Shown here piece by piece: positions 33,727-41,516 of a DNA stretch of 64,000 nucleotides. The notes beneath the pieces were generated by a model, which was given only the letters and a program-made list of their open reading frames with translations, had not been told where the DNA came from and ran no database searches. Each line of letters opens with the position of its first letter. The first letter of the stretch is position 1. A program made the translations under genes and the position numbers. Origin of the DNA: Streptomyces sp. DSM 15324 (GTDB lineage Bacteria > Actinomycetota > Actinomycetes > Streptomycetales > Streptomycetaceae); contig NZ_KQ949042.1 of assembly GCF_001514285.1 (NCBI RefSeq), positions 1-64,000 on the forward strand. Direction: 5' to 3'.

Positions 33727-34329
33727 TCAGGGCGTCTCCACCAGGAAGCGGACCCGGTCCACCACGAACTCGCCGTAGTGCAGGGCCGTCCCGATGGCCT
33801 CCATCCCCTGGTACTGCTCCGGGGACAGCGTCGCGCCGGGAGCGTGCTCCACCGCATTGAGCAGGACGCGGAAGGCCAGGTCCGGGGTGCAGTGGCGAGC
33901 GCACTCGACGAGCGCCGCCCGCACCTCGGCGGCCAGGAACCCCGCCCGCTCGATCTCGGCCACGACCGCCTCACGCTGGGACCAGCCGTCCTCCGTGTCG
34001 GCGCCCGTGAGGGGACGCGCGTCCGGCCGCTCGGACAGCCGGGCGTCGCACAGACCGACGACCGTCTCGGTCCACTCGGCTCCCGTGATCCCCACGAAAC
34101 CCGGCATGTACTGGGCTCCGGCGGTCCACAGGACCTCGAGCGTCTCCGAGGGCAGGTGGCCGGCGAGCGTATGTGCGTCCCGGCGTACCGCCAGGACCTC
34201 CTCGTCGCTCTCCTCCGCCAGGTGCTTCGCCACGACGTCGACGGCCGTGGGCCCGTCGTGGATCCAGTCCTGGTGGAAGAAGCCCATCACCCACGGGACG
34301 CCGAAACCGAACGCGGTGAAGCGTTGCAC
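33727..34329 (-). CDS. Immunity protein candidate of the orphan toxin cassette
   Basis: This 200-residue cytoplasmic protein starts at GTG 34329, preceded by GAGGAGGAGA. It lies 25 bases downstream of the truncated RNase A-like toxin end at 34355. Its sequence aligns along the whole length with each half of the 417-residue protein at 21699-22952. Shared landmarks are an early FGFGVPW segment, a central LPSETLEVLW helix, GAEWTE, and the CTPDLAFRVLLNAVEH to YGEFVVD ending. The pairing of a toxin tip with this protein in both loci supports an immunity role. The frame is intact even though the toxin gene is broken, consistent with selection for protection. Confidence 0.7.
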   Translation of the reverse strand: MQRFTAFGFGVPWVMGFFHQDWIHDGPTAVDVVAKHLAEESDEEVLAVRRDAHTLAGHLPSETLEVLWTAGAQYMPGFVGITGAEWTETVVGLCDARLSERPDARPLTGADTEDGWSQREAVVAEIERAGFLAAEVRAALVECARHCTPDLAFRVLLNAVEHAPGATLSPEQYQGMEAIGTALHYGEFVVDRVRFLVETP

Positions 34330-34354
34330 GTGTGTCTCCTCCTCGCTCGGGACC

Positions 34355-35345
34355 TTACTTCGGGTAGCAGGTCTGCACGTAGTAGCCCCGGGGGTGCTTC
34401 GGAATGCCCGGCCCCTTCGGTGCCCTCACCAGCTTGATGTAGTAGCCGTTGCCGGCGGCCGTGGGGGCCCGGCCCGCCGCGGTCCCGTTGGCGTAGTACA
34501 CCGTGCCGAGGGAACTGTCCCTCGGTCCGAAGAAGCCCGACCAGTCCAGCTCGGTCTTGTTGCCCCGCAGCCAGTTGGTGATCATGCTCGCCTTGTCCTT
34601 CAGGGCGGCGTCGACGACCTTCTGGGCCGTGTCCTGGTTCACCCACACGCTGTTCGGCGTGTCCCTGCCGTACTTGGCCGTCTTCTGGGCGGCCAGGGCC
34701 TCGGCCGCCAGCCTGTCGGGCGTCACGTGCTCGGTGATCGTGTGCGCCAGGCCGGGGAACTTGGCTCCGTCGAGCACGATGTCGTTGCAGTTGTGGACCA
34801 GCACCGGAGTGCTGCCCGCCACCGCGTAGAACGTGTGCAGGCCGGACACCGTCAGGTCGTAGACCGTCCGGGGCGCACGGTCGGCCCGGTCCCGCACCTC
34901 GGCCACGGTACGGAGGGTTCCGTCGGAGGTGTGCGCAGGGTGTCACCGGCGCGCAGGTCGGCCGCGAGGGTCCAGTCCCGGCCGGTGACGTAGAAGCGGT
35001 GGCCCGGCGTGCTCGTCAGACGGCCGCCGTCCGCCAGGGTGATGTCCAGCAGGTCCTCGGTCGGGTGCGAGAACGTGCGGGTGACCGGCTCGGCCTGGGT
35101 GCGGCCGGTGAGCGGGTCGGTGGCCAGGAGCAGGTCGCCGAACCGCACGTCACGGATCGCCTTGCGGCTGCCGTCGGCCAGGACCACCTCGGTCGTGCCG
35201 GGGAAGCTGTTGAGCTTGCACGCCGTGCGCGCGTCCTCGTAGGCCTTCACAGTGCGCTCGATCTGGGCCAGGGTCTCCGGGTCCACGTTGTCCAGCGCCT
35301 TCAGCGCCTTGAACGCGTCGGTGACCCCGATCCCGGTCTCCGTAG
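34355..35345 (-). pseudogene. Orphan Hint-RNase A-like toxin cassette, 5'-truncated and frameshifted
   Basis: Two overlapping frames together match the end of the large toxin. From ~35345 to ~34935 the sequence encodes TGIGVTDAFKALKAL, CKLNSFPGTT and most of a Hint domain. At ~34930 the frame is lost: five bases (ACACC) separate the Arg and Ser codons where three or six are needed, so either an AC unit was gained or one base lost. The downstream frame (34906-34355) continues with AEVRDRAD, VLVHNC and an RNase A-like tip (AHTITEHV, NSVWVNQD, SLGTVYYANG, YYVQTCYP). The N-terminal signal, lectin and coiled coil are absent; homology begins right at the DUF3817 stop. This is a displaced toxin tip with its immunity gene behind it. 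Confidence 0.8.
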
Positions 35346-35376
35346 CACTCGCCGGGTGCGGCGGACGCGCCCGGGG

Positions 35377-35715
35377 CTACGCCTTGACGACGTCCGGGGC
35401 GGCGTCGGCGACCCGCTCCTCCAGTTCGCGCGTCACCTTGCGCTCCACGAAGAACGCGGCCGTCGGCACGGTGCCGGCGAGCAGCACCCACAGCTGCTTG
35501 CCGACCGGCCACTTCGCCTTGGAACCCAGGTCGAAGGCGAAGACGAGGTAGACGACGTACAGCCAGCCGTGCGCGATGCCCACGGCGCGGGTGAAGCTGT
35601 CTGCGCCGTCGAGGTCGAGCACGTACTTGGCGATCACGCCCAGGGTCAGCAGGACCAGCAGCACACCGGTGACGTAGGCCATCACGCGGTAGCGGGTCAG
35701 CACGCTCTTCTTCAT
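35377..35715 (-). CDS. DUF3817-family membrane protein (copy 1)
   Basis: This 112-residue protein has three or four hydrophobic helices (VMAYVTGVLLVLLTLGVIA, VGIAHGWLYVVYLVFAFDL, LWVLLAGTVPTAAFFVE). GxxHGxLYxxY is the hallmark of the DUF3817 family. The ATG at 35715 gives MKKSVLTRYR. A charged C-terminus (RKVTRELEERVADAA) follows the last helix. A paralogue is encoded at 38767-39120. The stop at 35377 is exactly where homology of the adjacent toxin fragment begins, suggesting that the cassette inserted or rearranged at the end of this gene. Function unknown. Confidence 0.85.
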   Translation of the reverse strand: MKKSVLTRYRVMAYVTGVLLVLLTLGVIAKYVLDLDGADSFTRAVGIAHGWLYVVYLVFAFDLGSKAKWPVGKQLWVLLAGTVPTAAFFVERKVTRELEERVADAAPDVVKA

Positions 35716-35758
35716 GCCGTCGAGCGTAACCGCCCGTTCCGGTAGATCTTGGGCCGGG

Positions 35759-36268
35759 TCAGTCCTCGTCGAAGTCGCGTGCCGCGACCCGCAGCGGGCG
35801 CAGCATCGCGAAGATCTCGGCGCACTCCTCCGCGTCGTACACGCCGAGCCCGAAGTCCATCGCCATGAGGTCACGGGTGGCCGCCTCGACGACCTCGCGG
35901 CCCTTGTCGGTGATGACGGCGAGGGTGCCGCGGCCGTCGTTGGGGTTGGGGCGCCGGGCGACCAGGCCCGACTTCACGAGGCGGTCGACGGTGTTGGTCA
36001 CCGAGGTGGGGTGCACCTGGAGCCGCTCGCCGATCTTCGACATGGTCAGCTCGCCCTCCTTGGAGAAGGTGAGCAGCACCAGTGCCTCGTAGCGGGCGAA
36101 CGTCAGCCCGTACGGCTTGACCACCGCATCGACCTCGGCGAGCAGGATCTGGTGCGCGCGCATGATCGACGTGATCGCCGACATGGACGGCACGTTGCCC
36201 CACCGCTGCTTCCAGAGCTCGTCGGCGCGGGCGATGGGATCGAAGGGGAGACTGAGCGGCTTCGGCAC
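35759..36268 (-). CDS. MarR-family transcriptional regulator
   Basis: This 169-residue winged-helix regulator carries the typical MarR order: an N-terminal dimerisation helix (IMRAHQILLAEVDAVVKPYGLTFARYEAL), then TMSKIGERLQVHPTSVTNTVDRLVKSGLVARRPNPNDGRG, with the wing at NDGRGTLAVI, and a C-terminal helix. It lies 43 bases upstream of the DUF3817 gene on the same strand and probably forms an operon with it. No catechol- or drug-related genes are adjacent. A second MarR-type gene is at 41517. The target is unknown beyond likely autoregulation. Confidence 0.9.
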   Translation of the reverse strand: MPKPLSLPFDPIARADELWKQRWGNVPSMSAITSIMRAHQILLAEVDAVVKPYGLTFARYEALVLLTFSKEGELTMSKIGERLQVHPTSVTNTVDRLVKSGLVARRPNPNDGRGTLAVITDKGREVVEAATRDLMAMDFGLGVYDAEECAEIFAMLRPLRVAARDFDED

Positions 36269-36381
36269 GGAATCGACCCTACCCGCCGGTCATATGGTGG
36301 TCAGCCCTGTCTCGGCTTTCGGTCCGCCGGATCGCGCGCAGGGTCTTGGCACGTGCGGCGGACGGCGGCGGTCGACGGCGG

Positions 36382-36417
36382 CTCTCAGTAGATCTCTCAG
36401 TAGATCTCTCAGTAGAT
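36382..36417. repeat. Three tandem 12-base units across the metalloprotease stop
   Basis: CTCTCAGTAGAT is repeated exactly three times. On the minus strand each copy reads ATC TAC TGA GAG, so the gene end (I-Y-stop) is present three times in the same frame. Confidence 0.85.
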
Positions 36418-37485
36418 GCTGCGCAGTCCCAGCACGTCCCCCTTGCCGAGGGTGCGGGCGGTGGTGGAGCAGGAGAAGGAGCTCGGGAACATCGTGAGGT
36501 TCTCGTGGCCCTGCCCGACATGGCCCAGGCCGAAGACATGGCCGGCCTCGTGGGTGGCGACGCTGCGGATGTCGTACGCGTCCTCGCAGGCCTCCGTCGG
36601 GTCGTCGGTGAAGGTGTAGTCGTGGATGTTGAAGCGGACGTCGGCCTCGATCAGCCGGTCCGGGCCCCGCGAGACGGGGCGGCTCCAGGAGCAGGTCGTG
36701 GCGACGCTGTCGCTGCTGAGGTCCCCGGCGTCCCAGACGTTCATGCCGTCCCTGAAGGTGCAGCGGGCCATCTGGTCGATCCCGGCCTCGTGGCCGGTGG
36801 CGGCCAGGAACCTGGCGCGGGCGCTGATGGTGTCGGCGAGTCCGCAGGCGTTGCGGCCCCGGATGATGGCGGTGATGCCGTCCTCGAAGGCCTGGCGGAC
36901 CTGACGGCGGGGCAGGTCGCCCGGCTGGGGGCCGTCGCCGATGAACCACTCGTACGTGCCGTACTCCTTGCGGTCGGCCACGGAGTAGGCGGTGTCCGCG
37001 CAGGGGGCGGGGGCGTCGGCGCGGCTGCCGGTGAGGCGGGGCGGACGGGCGCCCTTGGGCGAGGGCCGGTGCCGGGCGCCGGCGTGGCTGCGGTCGCCCT
37101 CGCCGTCCGCCGGGTGGCCGCCCGTGCCGCCGTCCTCGCCGTCGTCGTAGCCGTAGGACACCGTGCCGTCGGCGGCGACGGCGAGGGTGAAGCCGCGGCT
37201 GGAACCGTCCGCCGTGAGGGAGTCGACGCTGACCTCGGTGCCGGGTTCGGGGACCGTGAGGCCCGCGCCGCCGTGGGTGACCAGACGGCCCACGGCGCCG
37301 CAGCGGGTCGCGGAGGAGCCGGCGGGCAGGTCGTCGACGGTCAGCTCGCCGGGGGCGAGCACGCACGCGTGGCCGGGGTGTCCCGCACGCGGGTGCGTTC
37401 CGGCTCCGGACGCGAGAAGGGCCAGCGCGGCCGCCAGGAGCACGGCGGCCGAACAACGGTTCATCACACAGGACTTGATCGACAC
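36409..37485 (-). CDS. Secreted matrixin-like zinc metalloprotease
   Basis: This is a 358-residue exported protein. Near the N-terminus MNRCSAAVLLAAALALLASGAGTH-type residues form a signal peptide. The zinc-binding motif HEAGHVFGLGHVGQGH (HExxHxxGxxH) lies near residue 310, followed by the Met-turn region ENLTMFPSS, placing it among metzincins of the matrixin/peptidase M10-like group. The region between (~35-200) contains an unassigned domain and a Gly/Asp-rich linker. The start is uncertain: GTG 37485 and ATG 37464 are both possible and neither has a strong ribosome site. Three tandem copies of the terminal codons plus stop lie at its 3' end. A divergent TetR gene with strong operators is upstream. 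Confidence 0.8.
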   Translation of the reverse strand: MSIKSCVMNRCSAAVLLAAALALLASGAGTHPRAGHPGHACVLAPGELTVDDLPAGSSATRCGAVGRLVTHGGAGLTVPEPGTEVSVDSLTADGSSRGFTLAVAADGTVSYGYDDGEDGGTGGHPADGEGDRSHAGARHRPSPKGARPPRLTGSRADAPAPCADTAYSVADRKEYGTYEWFIGDGPQPGDLPRRQVRQAFEDGITAIIRGRNACGLADTISARARFLAATGHEAGIDQMARCTFRDGMNVWDAGDLSSDSVATTCSWSRPVSRGPDRLIEADVRFNIHDYTFTDDPTEACEDAYDIRSVATHEAGHVFGLGHVGQGHENLTMFPSSFSCSTTARTLGKGDVLGLRSIY

Positions 37486-37539
37486 CGGGAGAGATTAGCC
37501 AGCGCCCCTCGGGTCGAAACCCGTCCCCCGGTCGCCCTA

Positions 37540-37555
37540 TTGAGCGACCGCTCAA
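37540..37555. promoter_or_regulatory. TetR-type operator, upstream copy
   Basis: TTGAGCGACCGCTCAA is a dyad with a 2-base asymmetric centre, related to the longer palindrome 43 bases downstream (centre to centre, about four helical turns). It lies between the metalloprotease and the tetR-type gene and could serve both promoters. Confidence 0.7.
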
Positions 37556-37578
37556 ACGGGTGTACCGTCCCTCGCGAG

Positions 37579-37602
37579 CTGTTTGAGCGATCGCTCAAAC
37601 AG
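37579..37602. promoter_or_regulatory. TetR-type operator, 24-base perfect palindrome
   Basis: The 24 bases centred on TTTGAGCGATCGCTCAAA are perfectly self-complementary. The core TTGAGCG...CGCTCAA is shared with the second site at 37540-37555. It lies about 170 bases before the TTG start of the TetR gene, consistent with autoregulation. Confidence 0.75.
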
Positions 37603-37770
37603 GCCCCGACCTGGGGAATTCGTATGACGATCTTCATGGGGGCGCACATCCGGGTCCGCTTCGACGGGTCCGGGCGCAACCACAGGACCCGTCGGAGCGC
37701 CACCGCTGGGGCCTGTGATGCACCGGAATTTCACCCGTATCGACCATTTCCCGAGCACGGAGGCACCCGA

Positions 37771-38424
37771 TTGAGCCCCGCACCGCGCACCGGTCCGGAC
37801 ACCAGGACCAAGCTGCTGGAAGGCACCCTGCGCACGCTCACCGAGCAGGGCATCGCCAAGGCGTCGGCGCGGACGATCGCGGCGGCCGCCGGTGTCAACC
37901 AGGCGCTGGTCTTCTACTACTTCGGCTCGGTGGACGAACTGCTCGCGGCGGCCTGCCGCTACGGCGCCGAGCGCACGGTGGCGCGCTACCGGCCTCGTCT
38001 CGCCGCCGTCGCCTCGCTGACGGAACTCCTCGCCCTGGGGCGCGAGATCCATGACCGGGAGCGCGCGGGCGGCCATGTGGCGCTCCTCGGCCAGCTGCTG
38101 GCCGGCGCCCCGACCCACGCGACACTCGGCCCGGCCACGGCGGCGGGCCTCGACCTGTGGGTCGCGGAGATCGAGCAGGTCCTCGAACGCGTGCTCACCG
38201 GCACCCCGTTCGGCGAGTTCACCGATCCCCCGGGCCTCGCCCGGGCCGTCGCGGCCTCGTTCGTCGGGATCGAGCTGTACGAAGGGGTCGACGCGGCCGG
38301 CGCCACCTCCGCGCTCGACGCGCTGCAGCAGCTCGGCCTCCTGGTCGCCGCGCTGGAGGAACTCGGCCCGGTGGCCCAGCGGGCGGTGCGGCAGTACCTG
38401 CGGCGCGCGTCCGCACGGCGGTGA
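37771..38424 (+). CDS. TetR-family transcriptional regulator with TTG start
   Basis: This 217-residue regulator starts at TTG 37771, eight bases after GGAGG; no in-frame ATG lies near. The helix-turn-helix is TLRTLTEQGIAKASARTIAAAAGVNQALVFYYFGSVDELL. The C-terminal domain is the Ala-rich type often seen with divergent export or fatty-acid genes. Two palindromes (TTGAGCG...CGCTCAA) lie 170-230 bases upstream and are strong candidates for its own operators. A 5' leader of about 170 bases without a gene precedes it. It converges on the thiamine-binding protein gene across a GC-rich terminator. Confidence 0.9.
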   Translation: MSPAPRTGPDTRTKLLEGTLRTLTEQGIAKASARTIAAAAGVNQALVFYYFGSVDELLAAACRYGAERTVARYRPRLAAVASLTELLALGREIHDRERAGGHVALLGQLLAGAPTHATLGPATAAGLDLWVAEIEQVLERVLTGTPFGEFTDPPGLARAVAASFVGIELYEGVDAAGATSALDALQQLGLLVAALEELGPVAQRAVRQYLRRASARR

Positions 38425-38428
38425 GCCG

Positions 38429-38466
38429 CCCCGCGGCCGCCCTTCACGGGGGGGGCGGCCGCGGGG
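38429..38466. terminator. Terminator between tetR and the thiamine-binding protein gene
   Basis: CCCCGCGGCCGCCC at 38429-38442 pairs perfectly with GGGCGGCCGCGGGG at 38453-38466, with a 10-base loop. It lies 4 bases after the TetR stop and 10 before the end of the convergent gene, so it serves both. Confidence 0.8.
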
Positions 38467-38476
38467 AGGGGGCCGC

Positions 38477-38770
38477 TCAGTCGGCCAGGTGGCGCTCGAC
38501 CGTCTCCACCTTCGACGTCAGACCGTCCGTCACTCCGGGGCGGATGTCGGCCTTGAGGACGAGGGAGACGCGCGGGGCGCGTTGCTCCACGGCGGCCACG
38601 GCGCGCCGGACGACGTCCATGACCTCGTCCCAGTCCCCCTCCACGGAGGTGAACATGGCGTCGGTGCGGTGGGGCAGGCCGGACGCGCGGACCACGCGGA
38701 CGGCGTCGGCGACGTACTCGCCCACCTCCTCGCCGACGCCGAGCGGGGTGACGGAGAAGGCGACGATCAC
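38477..38770 (-). CDS. MTH1187-family thiamine-binding protein
   Basis: This 97-residue ferredoxin-like fold protein matches the MTH1187/YkoF-like thiamine-binding family (VAFSVTPLG, VGEYVADAVRVVRASGLPHRTDAMFTSVEG, RVSLVLKADIRPG). Its members bind thiamine or hydroxymethylpyrimidine and may buffer or sense it; a role here is inferred. The GTG at 38770 overlaps the stop of the upstream DUF3817 gene by 4 bases (GTGA), so the two are coupled. No TPP riboswitch is visible nearby. Confidence 0.85.
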   Translation of the reverse strand: MIVAFSVTPLGVGEEVGEYVADAVRVVRASGLPHRTDAMFTSVEGDWDEVMDVVRRAVAAVEQRAPRVSLVLKADIRPGVTDGLTSKVETVERHLAD

Positions 38771-39120
38771 GCGTTCACCACGCCTTCCTTGCGGGCACGG
38801 GCGGCGAGGGCGGCGTCGACCGCGCTCTCGGCCTCGCGGCGCAGCCTGCGCTCGGCGAAGAAGCCGCCGGTCGGCAGGACGGAGAGGACGAAGTAGAGGG
38901 CGGCCGTCCGCAGGGACCACTTGGCGCGGTTCCAGGCGTCCGCCCAGAACAGCACGTACAGGACGAACAGGATGCCGTGGACCATGCCCATCACCGGCAC
39001 CGCGTTGAAGTCCGTGGTCCGCTTCAGCACCGAGCAGACGAGCAGCAGCAGGAACGAGACGGCCTCCGGGGCGGAGACCAGTCGTAGGCGGCGGAGGGCG
39101 GAGGCGGTCTTCAGGTCCAC
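38767..39120 (-). CDS. DUF3817-family membrane protein (copy 2)
   Basis: This 117-residue protein shares the DUF3817 layout with the gene at 35377: SAPEAVSFLLLLVCSVLKR, GMVHGILFVLYVLFWADAW (the GxxHGxLYxxY-type signature) and ALYFVLSVLPTGGFFAERRLRRE. The start is GTG 39120, with GAAGGTGA upstream. It is translationally coupled to the thiamine-binding protein gene downstream. The two copies differ enough to be old paralogues. Function unknown. Confidence 0.85.
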   Translation of the reverse strand: MDLKTASALRRLRLVSAPEAVSFLLLLVCSVLKRTTDFNAVPVMGMVHGILFVLYVLFWADAWNRAKWSLRTAALYFVLSVLPTGGFFAERRLRREAESAVDAALAARARKEGVVNA

Positions 39121-39321
39121 GGGTCACCTTCGGGGGACATCAGGGGGACATCGGGGGGCTTCGGGGGGACTTCGGGTGGTTCAGGTCGGTCGGTTCGCTT
39201 GTGAACGCACGCACAAGGGTCCGTCCATTGTGGCAAACGGTCCCCCTAGGGGTGCGCTCAGGGTCGTTCTCCACCCACAGGTGCTGTTCGGCGCACCCGC
39301 GGGGCCGCTACCTTTCGCAGC

Positions 39322-39960
39322 GTGGCGATGTTCCGACTGCAAGGCAGCAAGGTGCTCGCCGTCGACATGACCGGGGACGCCGTGAAGGCGAAGAACGGCT
39401 CGATGGTCGCGTACGACGGTCAGATGGCCTTCAAGAAGCTCAGTGGCGGCGGTGAGGGGATCCGGGGGATGGTGACCCGGCGGCTCACCGGCGAACAGAT
39501 GACCGTGATGGAGGTGAGAGGACAGGGGACGTGCTGGTTCGCCGACCGCGCCTCCGAGATCAACCTCGTCAGCCTCCAGGGGGACACGTTGTTCGTGGAG
39601 TCGAGCAATCTGCTCGCGACGGACGCGGGCCTGCGGACGGGGACGAGTTTCACCGGCCTGCGCGGCGCCTCCCAGGGCAACGGGCTGTTCACCACGACGG
39701 TGGAGGGGCACGGCCAGGCGGCCATCACCTCCGACGGACCGGCCGTCGTGCTGCGGGTCAGCCCGCAGTACCCGCTGACCGTCGACCCGGGCGCGTACAT
39801 CGCCCACCAGGGGAACGTCCGTCAGTCCTTCCAGTCCGGTGTGACGTTCCGCACGTTCCTGGGTGAGGGCGGCGGCGAGGCCTTCCAGATCCGCTTCGAG
39901 GGGGACGGCCTGGTGTACGTCCAGCCGAGCGAGCGCAACACGATCGCGGGGGACGTCTGA
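39322..39960 (+). CDS. AIM24-family protein, copy 1
   Basis: This 212-residue protein belongs to the AIM24/TIGR00266 family, a beta-helix-like (tubby-related) fold. It shows the repeated GxGxxxF/V blocks, SNLLATDAGLRTGTSF, GNGLFTTTVEGHGQ and the VDPGAYIAHQGNV end. No signal peptide or membrane segment is visible. GTG 39322 is used; the ATG two codons later is an alternative. It is the first of three tandem AIM24 genes: copy 2 begins 1 base after its stop and copy 3 overlaps copy 2, so all three are co-translated. The function of bacterial members is unknown. Confidence 0.88.
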   Translation: MAMFRLQGSKVLAVDMTGDAVKAKNGSMVAYDGQMAFKKLSGGGEGIRGMVTRRLTGEQMTVMEVRGQGTCWFADRASEINLVSLQGDTLFVESSNLLATDAGLRTGTSFTGLRGASQGNGLFTTTVEGHGQAAITSDGPAVVLRVSPQYPLTVDPGAYIAHQGNVRQSFQSGVTFRTFLGEGGGEAFQIRFEGDGLVYVQPSERNTIAGDV

Positions 39961-39961
39961 G

Positions 39962-40612
39962 GTGACCTTCCGAGAGCTCAACTCCAAGATGATCGAGGCG
40001 ACGGTCGTGCCGGGGCAGCGGCTGTTCAGTCAGCGCGGCGCCATGCTGGCGTACCGCGGCGAGGTCTCCTTCACCCCCAACCTGCAGGGCGGTCAGGGCG
40101 GTGTGATGTCCATGATCGGCAGACGGCTGGCCAACGAGGACACCCCGCTGATGACGGTCGAGGGCAGCGGCACGGTCTTCTTCGGGCACGGCGGCCACCA
40201 CGTCCAGGTCATCCGGCTCACCGGCGACACCCTGTACGTCGAGGCGGACCGCCTGCTCGCCTTCGAGGGCACCCTCCAGCAGGGCACGATGTTCCTGGGC
40301 TCGCAGGGCGGCGTCATGGGCATGGTGCGCGGGCAGATCAGCGGCCAGGGCCTGTTCACCACCACCCTCAAGGGGCACGGCGCGGTCGCCGTGATGGCCC
40401 ACGGCGGGGTCTTCGAGATCCCGATCACCCCACAGCGTCCCGTCCATGTCGATCCGCAGGCCTACGTCGCCCATCACGGCGACGTCCGCAACAAGCTGTC
40501 GACGGCGCTCGGCTGGCGGGACATGGTGGGGCGCGGTTCCGGCGAGGCGTTCCAGCTGGAGCTCAGCGGCAGCGGTGCGGTGTTCGTCCAGGCGTCGGAG
40601 GAGAAGCTGTGA
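39962..40612 (+). CDS. AIM24-family protein, copy 2
   Basis: This 216-residue protein has the family landmarks: GQRLFSQRGAMLAYRGEVSF, MTVEGSGTVFFGHGGHHVQVIRL, DRLLAFEGTL, GQGLFTTTLKGHGAVAVM and VDPQAYVAHHGDV. The GTG at 39962 lies 1 base after the stop of copy 1. Its own stop overlaps the start of copy 3 (GTGA). The regular order and tight packing suggest a hetero-oligomeric complex of three related subunits. The family is a tubby-like fold, which suggests lipid or surface binding, but there is no direct evidence here. Confidence 0.88.
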   Translation: MTFRELNSKMIEATVVPGQRLFSQRGAMLAYRGEVSFTPNLQGGQGGVMSMIGRRLANEDTPLMTVEGSGTVFFGHGGHHVQVIRLTGDTLYVEADRLLAFEGTLQQGTMFLGSQGGVMGMVRGQISGQGLFTTTLKGHGAVAVMAHGGVFEIPITPQRPVHVDPQAYVAHHGDVRNKLSTALGWRDMVGRGSGEAFQLELSGSGAVFVQASEEKL

Positions 40613-41424
40613 GCCACCACCCGGGCATGGGCCCCGCCGGCCCCACCGTGTACGACCCGATGACCCTCCCGGTCGACGACAACGTCAACCACTACACCTT
40701 CTGCGTGGAACTGAAGGGGAGCCAGTGGTTCCTCCAGAAGGGGAAGATGATCGCCTACTACGGGTCGATCGATTTCAACGGCATCGGGCACGGCCGGCTG
40801 GACCGGCTGGTGCGCACCTCGTTCCATTCGCCTCTGCACGCGAGCGACTGGGTCGTGGCGGAGGGCTCGGGCAAGATGCTCCTCGCCGACCGGGCCTTCG
40901 ACGTGAACTCGTACGACCTGGACGACGGCAACCTGACCATTCGCTCGGGCAATCTGCTTGCTTTTCAGCCAACTCTGTCCCTCAAGCAGTCGATCGTGCC
41001 GGGATTTCTCACGCTGATCGGAACCGGAAAGTTCGTGGCCGCATCCAACGGCCCGGTGGTGTTCATGGAACCTCCCCTCCGGGTGGATCCCCAGGCACTC
41101 GTCGGCTGGGCCGACTGCCCCTCCCCGTGCCATCACTACGACCACGGGTACATGACGGGTGTCATGGGCGGTCTACGTGCGCTGACGGGCCTCGGCGGGG
41201 CCTCCGGGGAAGAGCACCAGTTCGAGTTCGTCGGCGCCGGCACGGTGCTGCTGCAGTCGACCGAGACCCTCATGGCGGAGCAGGCCACGGGGACCGTTCC
41301 GCACGAGCCGGGGGTACCCGGAGGGGGCGGAATGCCCGGCGTCCCGGGTGGGCACGGCGGTCAGAGCGGTGTACCGCGCCTTCCCGGACAGCTGGGTGAT
41401 CTCCAGCGTCGCTTCGGGCTGTGA
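40609..41424 (+). CDS. AIM24-family protein, copy 3, with Gly/Pro-rich tail
   Basis: This 271-residue protein is the longest of the three. The AIM24 core (YTFCVELKGSQWFLQKGKMIAYYG, AEGSGKMLLADRAFDV, GNLLAFQPTL, VDPQALVGWADCPSP) ends near residue 222. It is followed by a low-complexity Gly/Pro-rich segment with PGVPGGGGMPGVPGGHGG and a basic end (LQRRFGL). An extra CxxxxxH-type segment (ADCPSPCHHYDHGY) is unique to this copy and could bind metal. GTG 40609 overlaps the stop of copy 2. Confidence 0.86.
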   Translation: MSHHPGMGPAGPTVYDPMTLPVDDNVNHYTFCVELKGSQWFLQKGKMIAYYGSIDFNGIGHGRLDRLVRTSFHSPLHASDWVVAEGSGKMLLADRAFDVNSYDLDDGNLTIRSGNLLAFQPTLSLKQSIVPGFLTLIGTGKFVAASNGPVVFMEPPLRVDPQALVGWADCPSPCHHYDHGYMTGVMGGLRALTGLGGASGEEHQFEFVGAGTVLLQSTETLMAEQATGTVPHEPGVPGGGGMPGVPGGHGGQSGVPRLPGQLGDLQRRFGL

Positions 41425-41516
41425 GCGGTAGTCTGCGGAGTGTGACATCGAACGCGTGCGCACCGTCACACCACCCTCGCTAGTTCGCCTTTCAACATTT
41501 TAGGTAGACTTCACAT

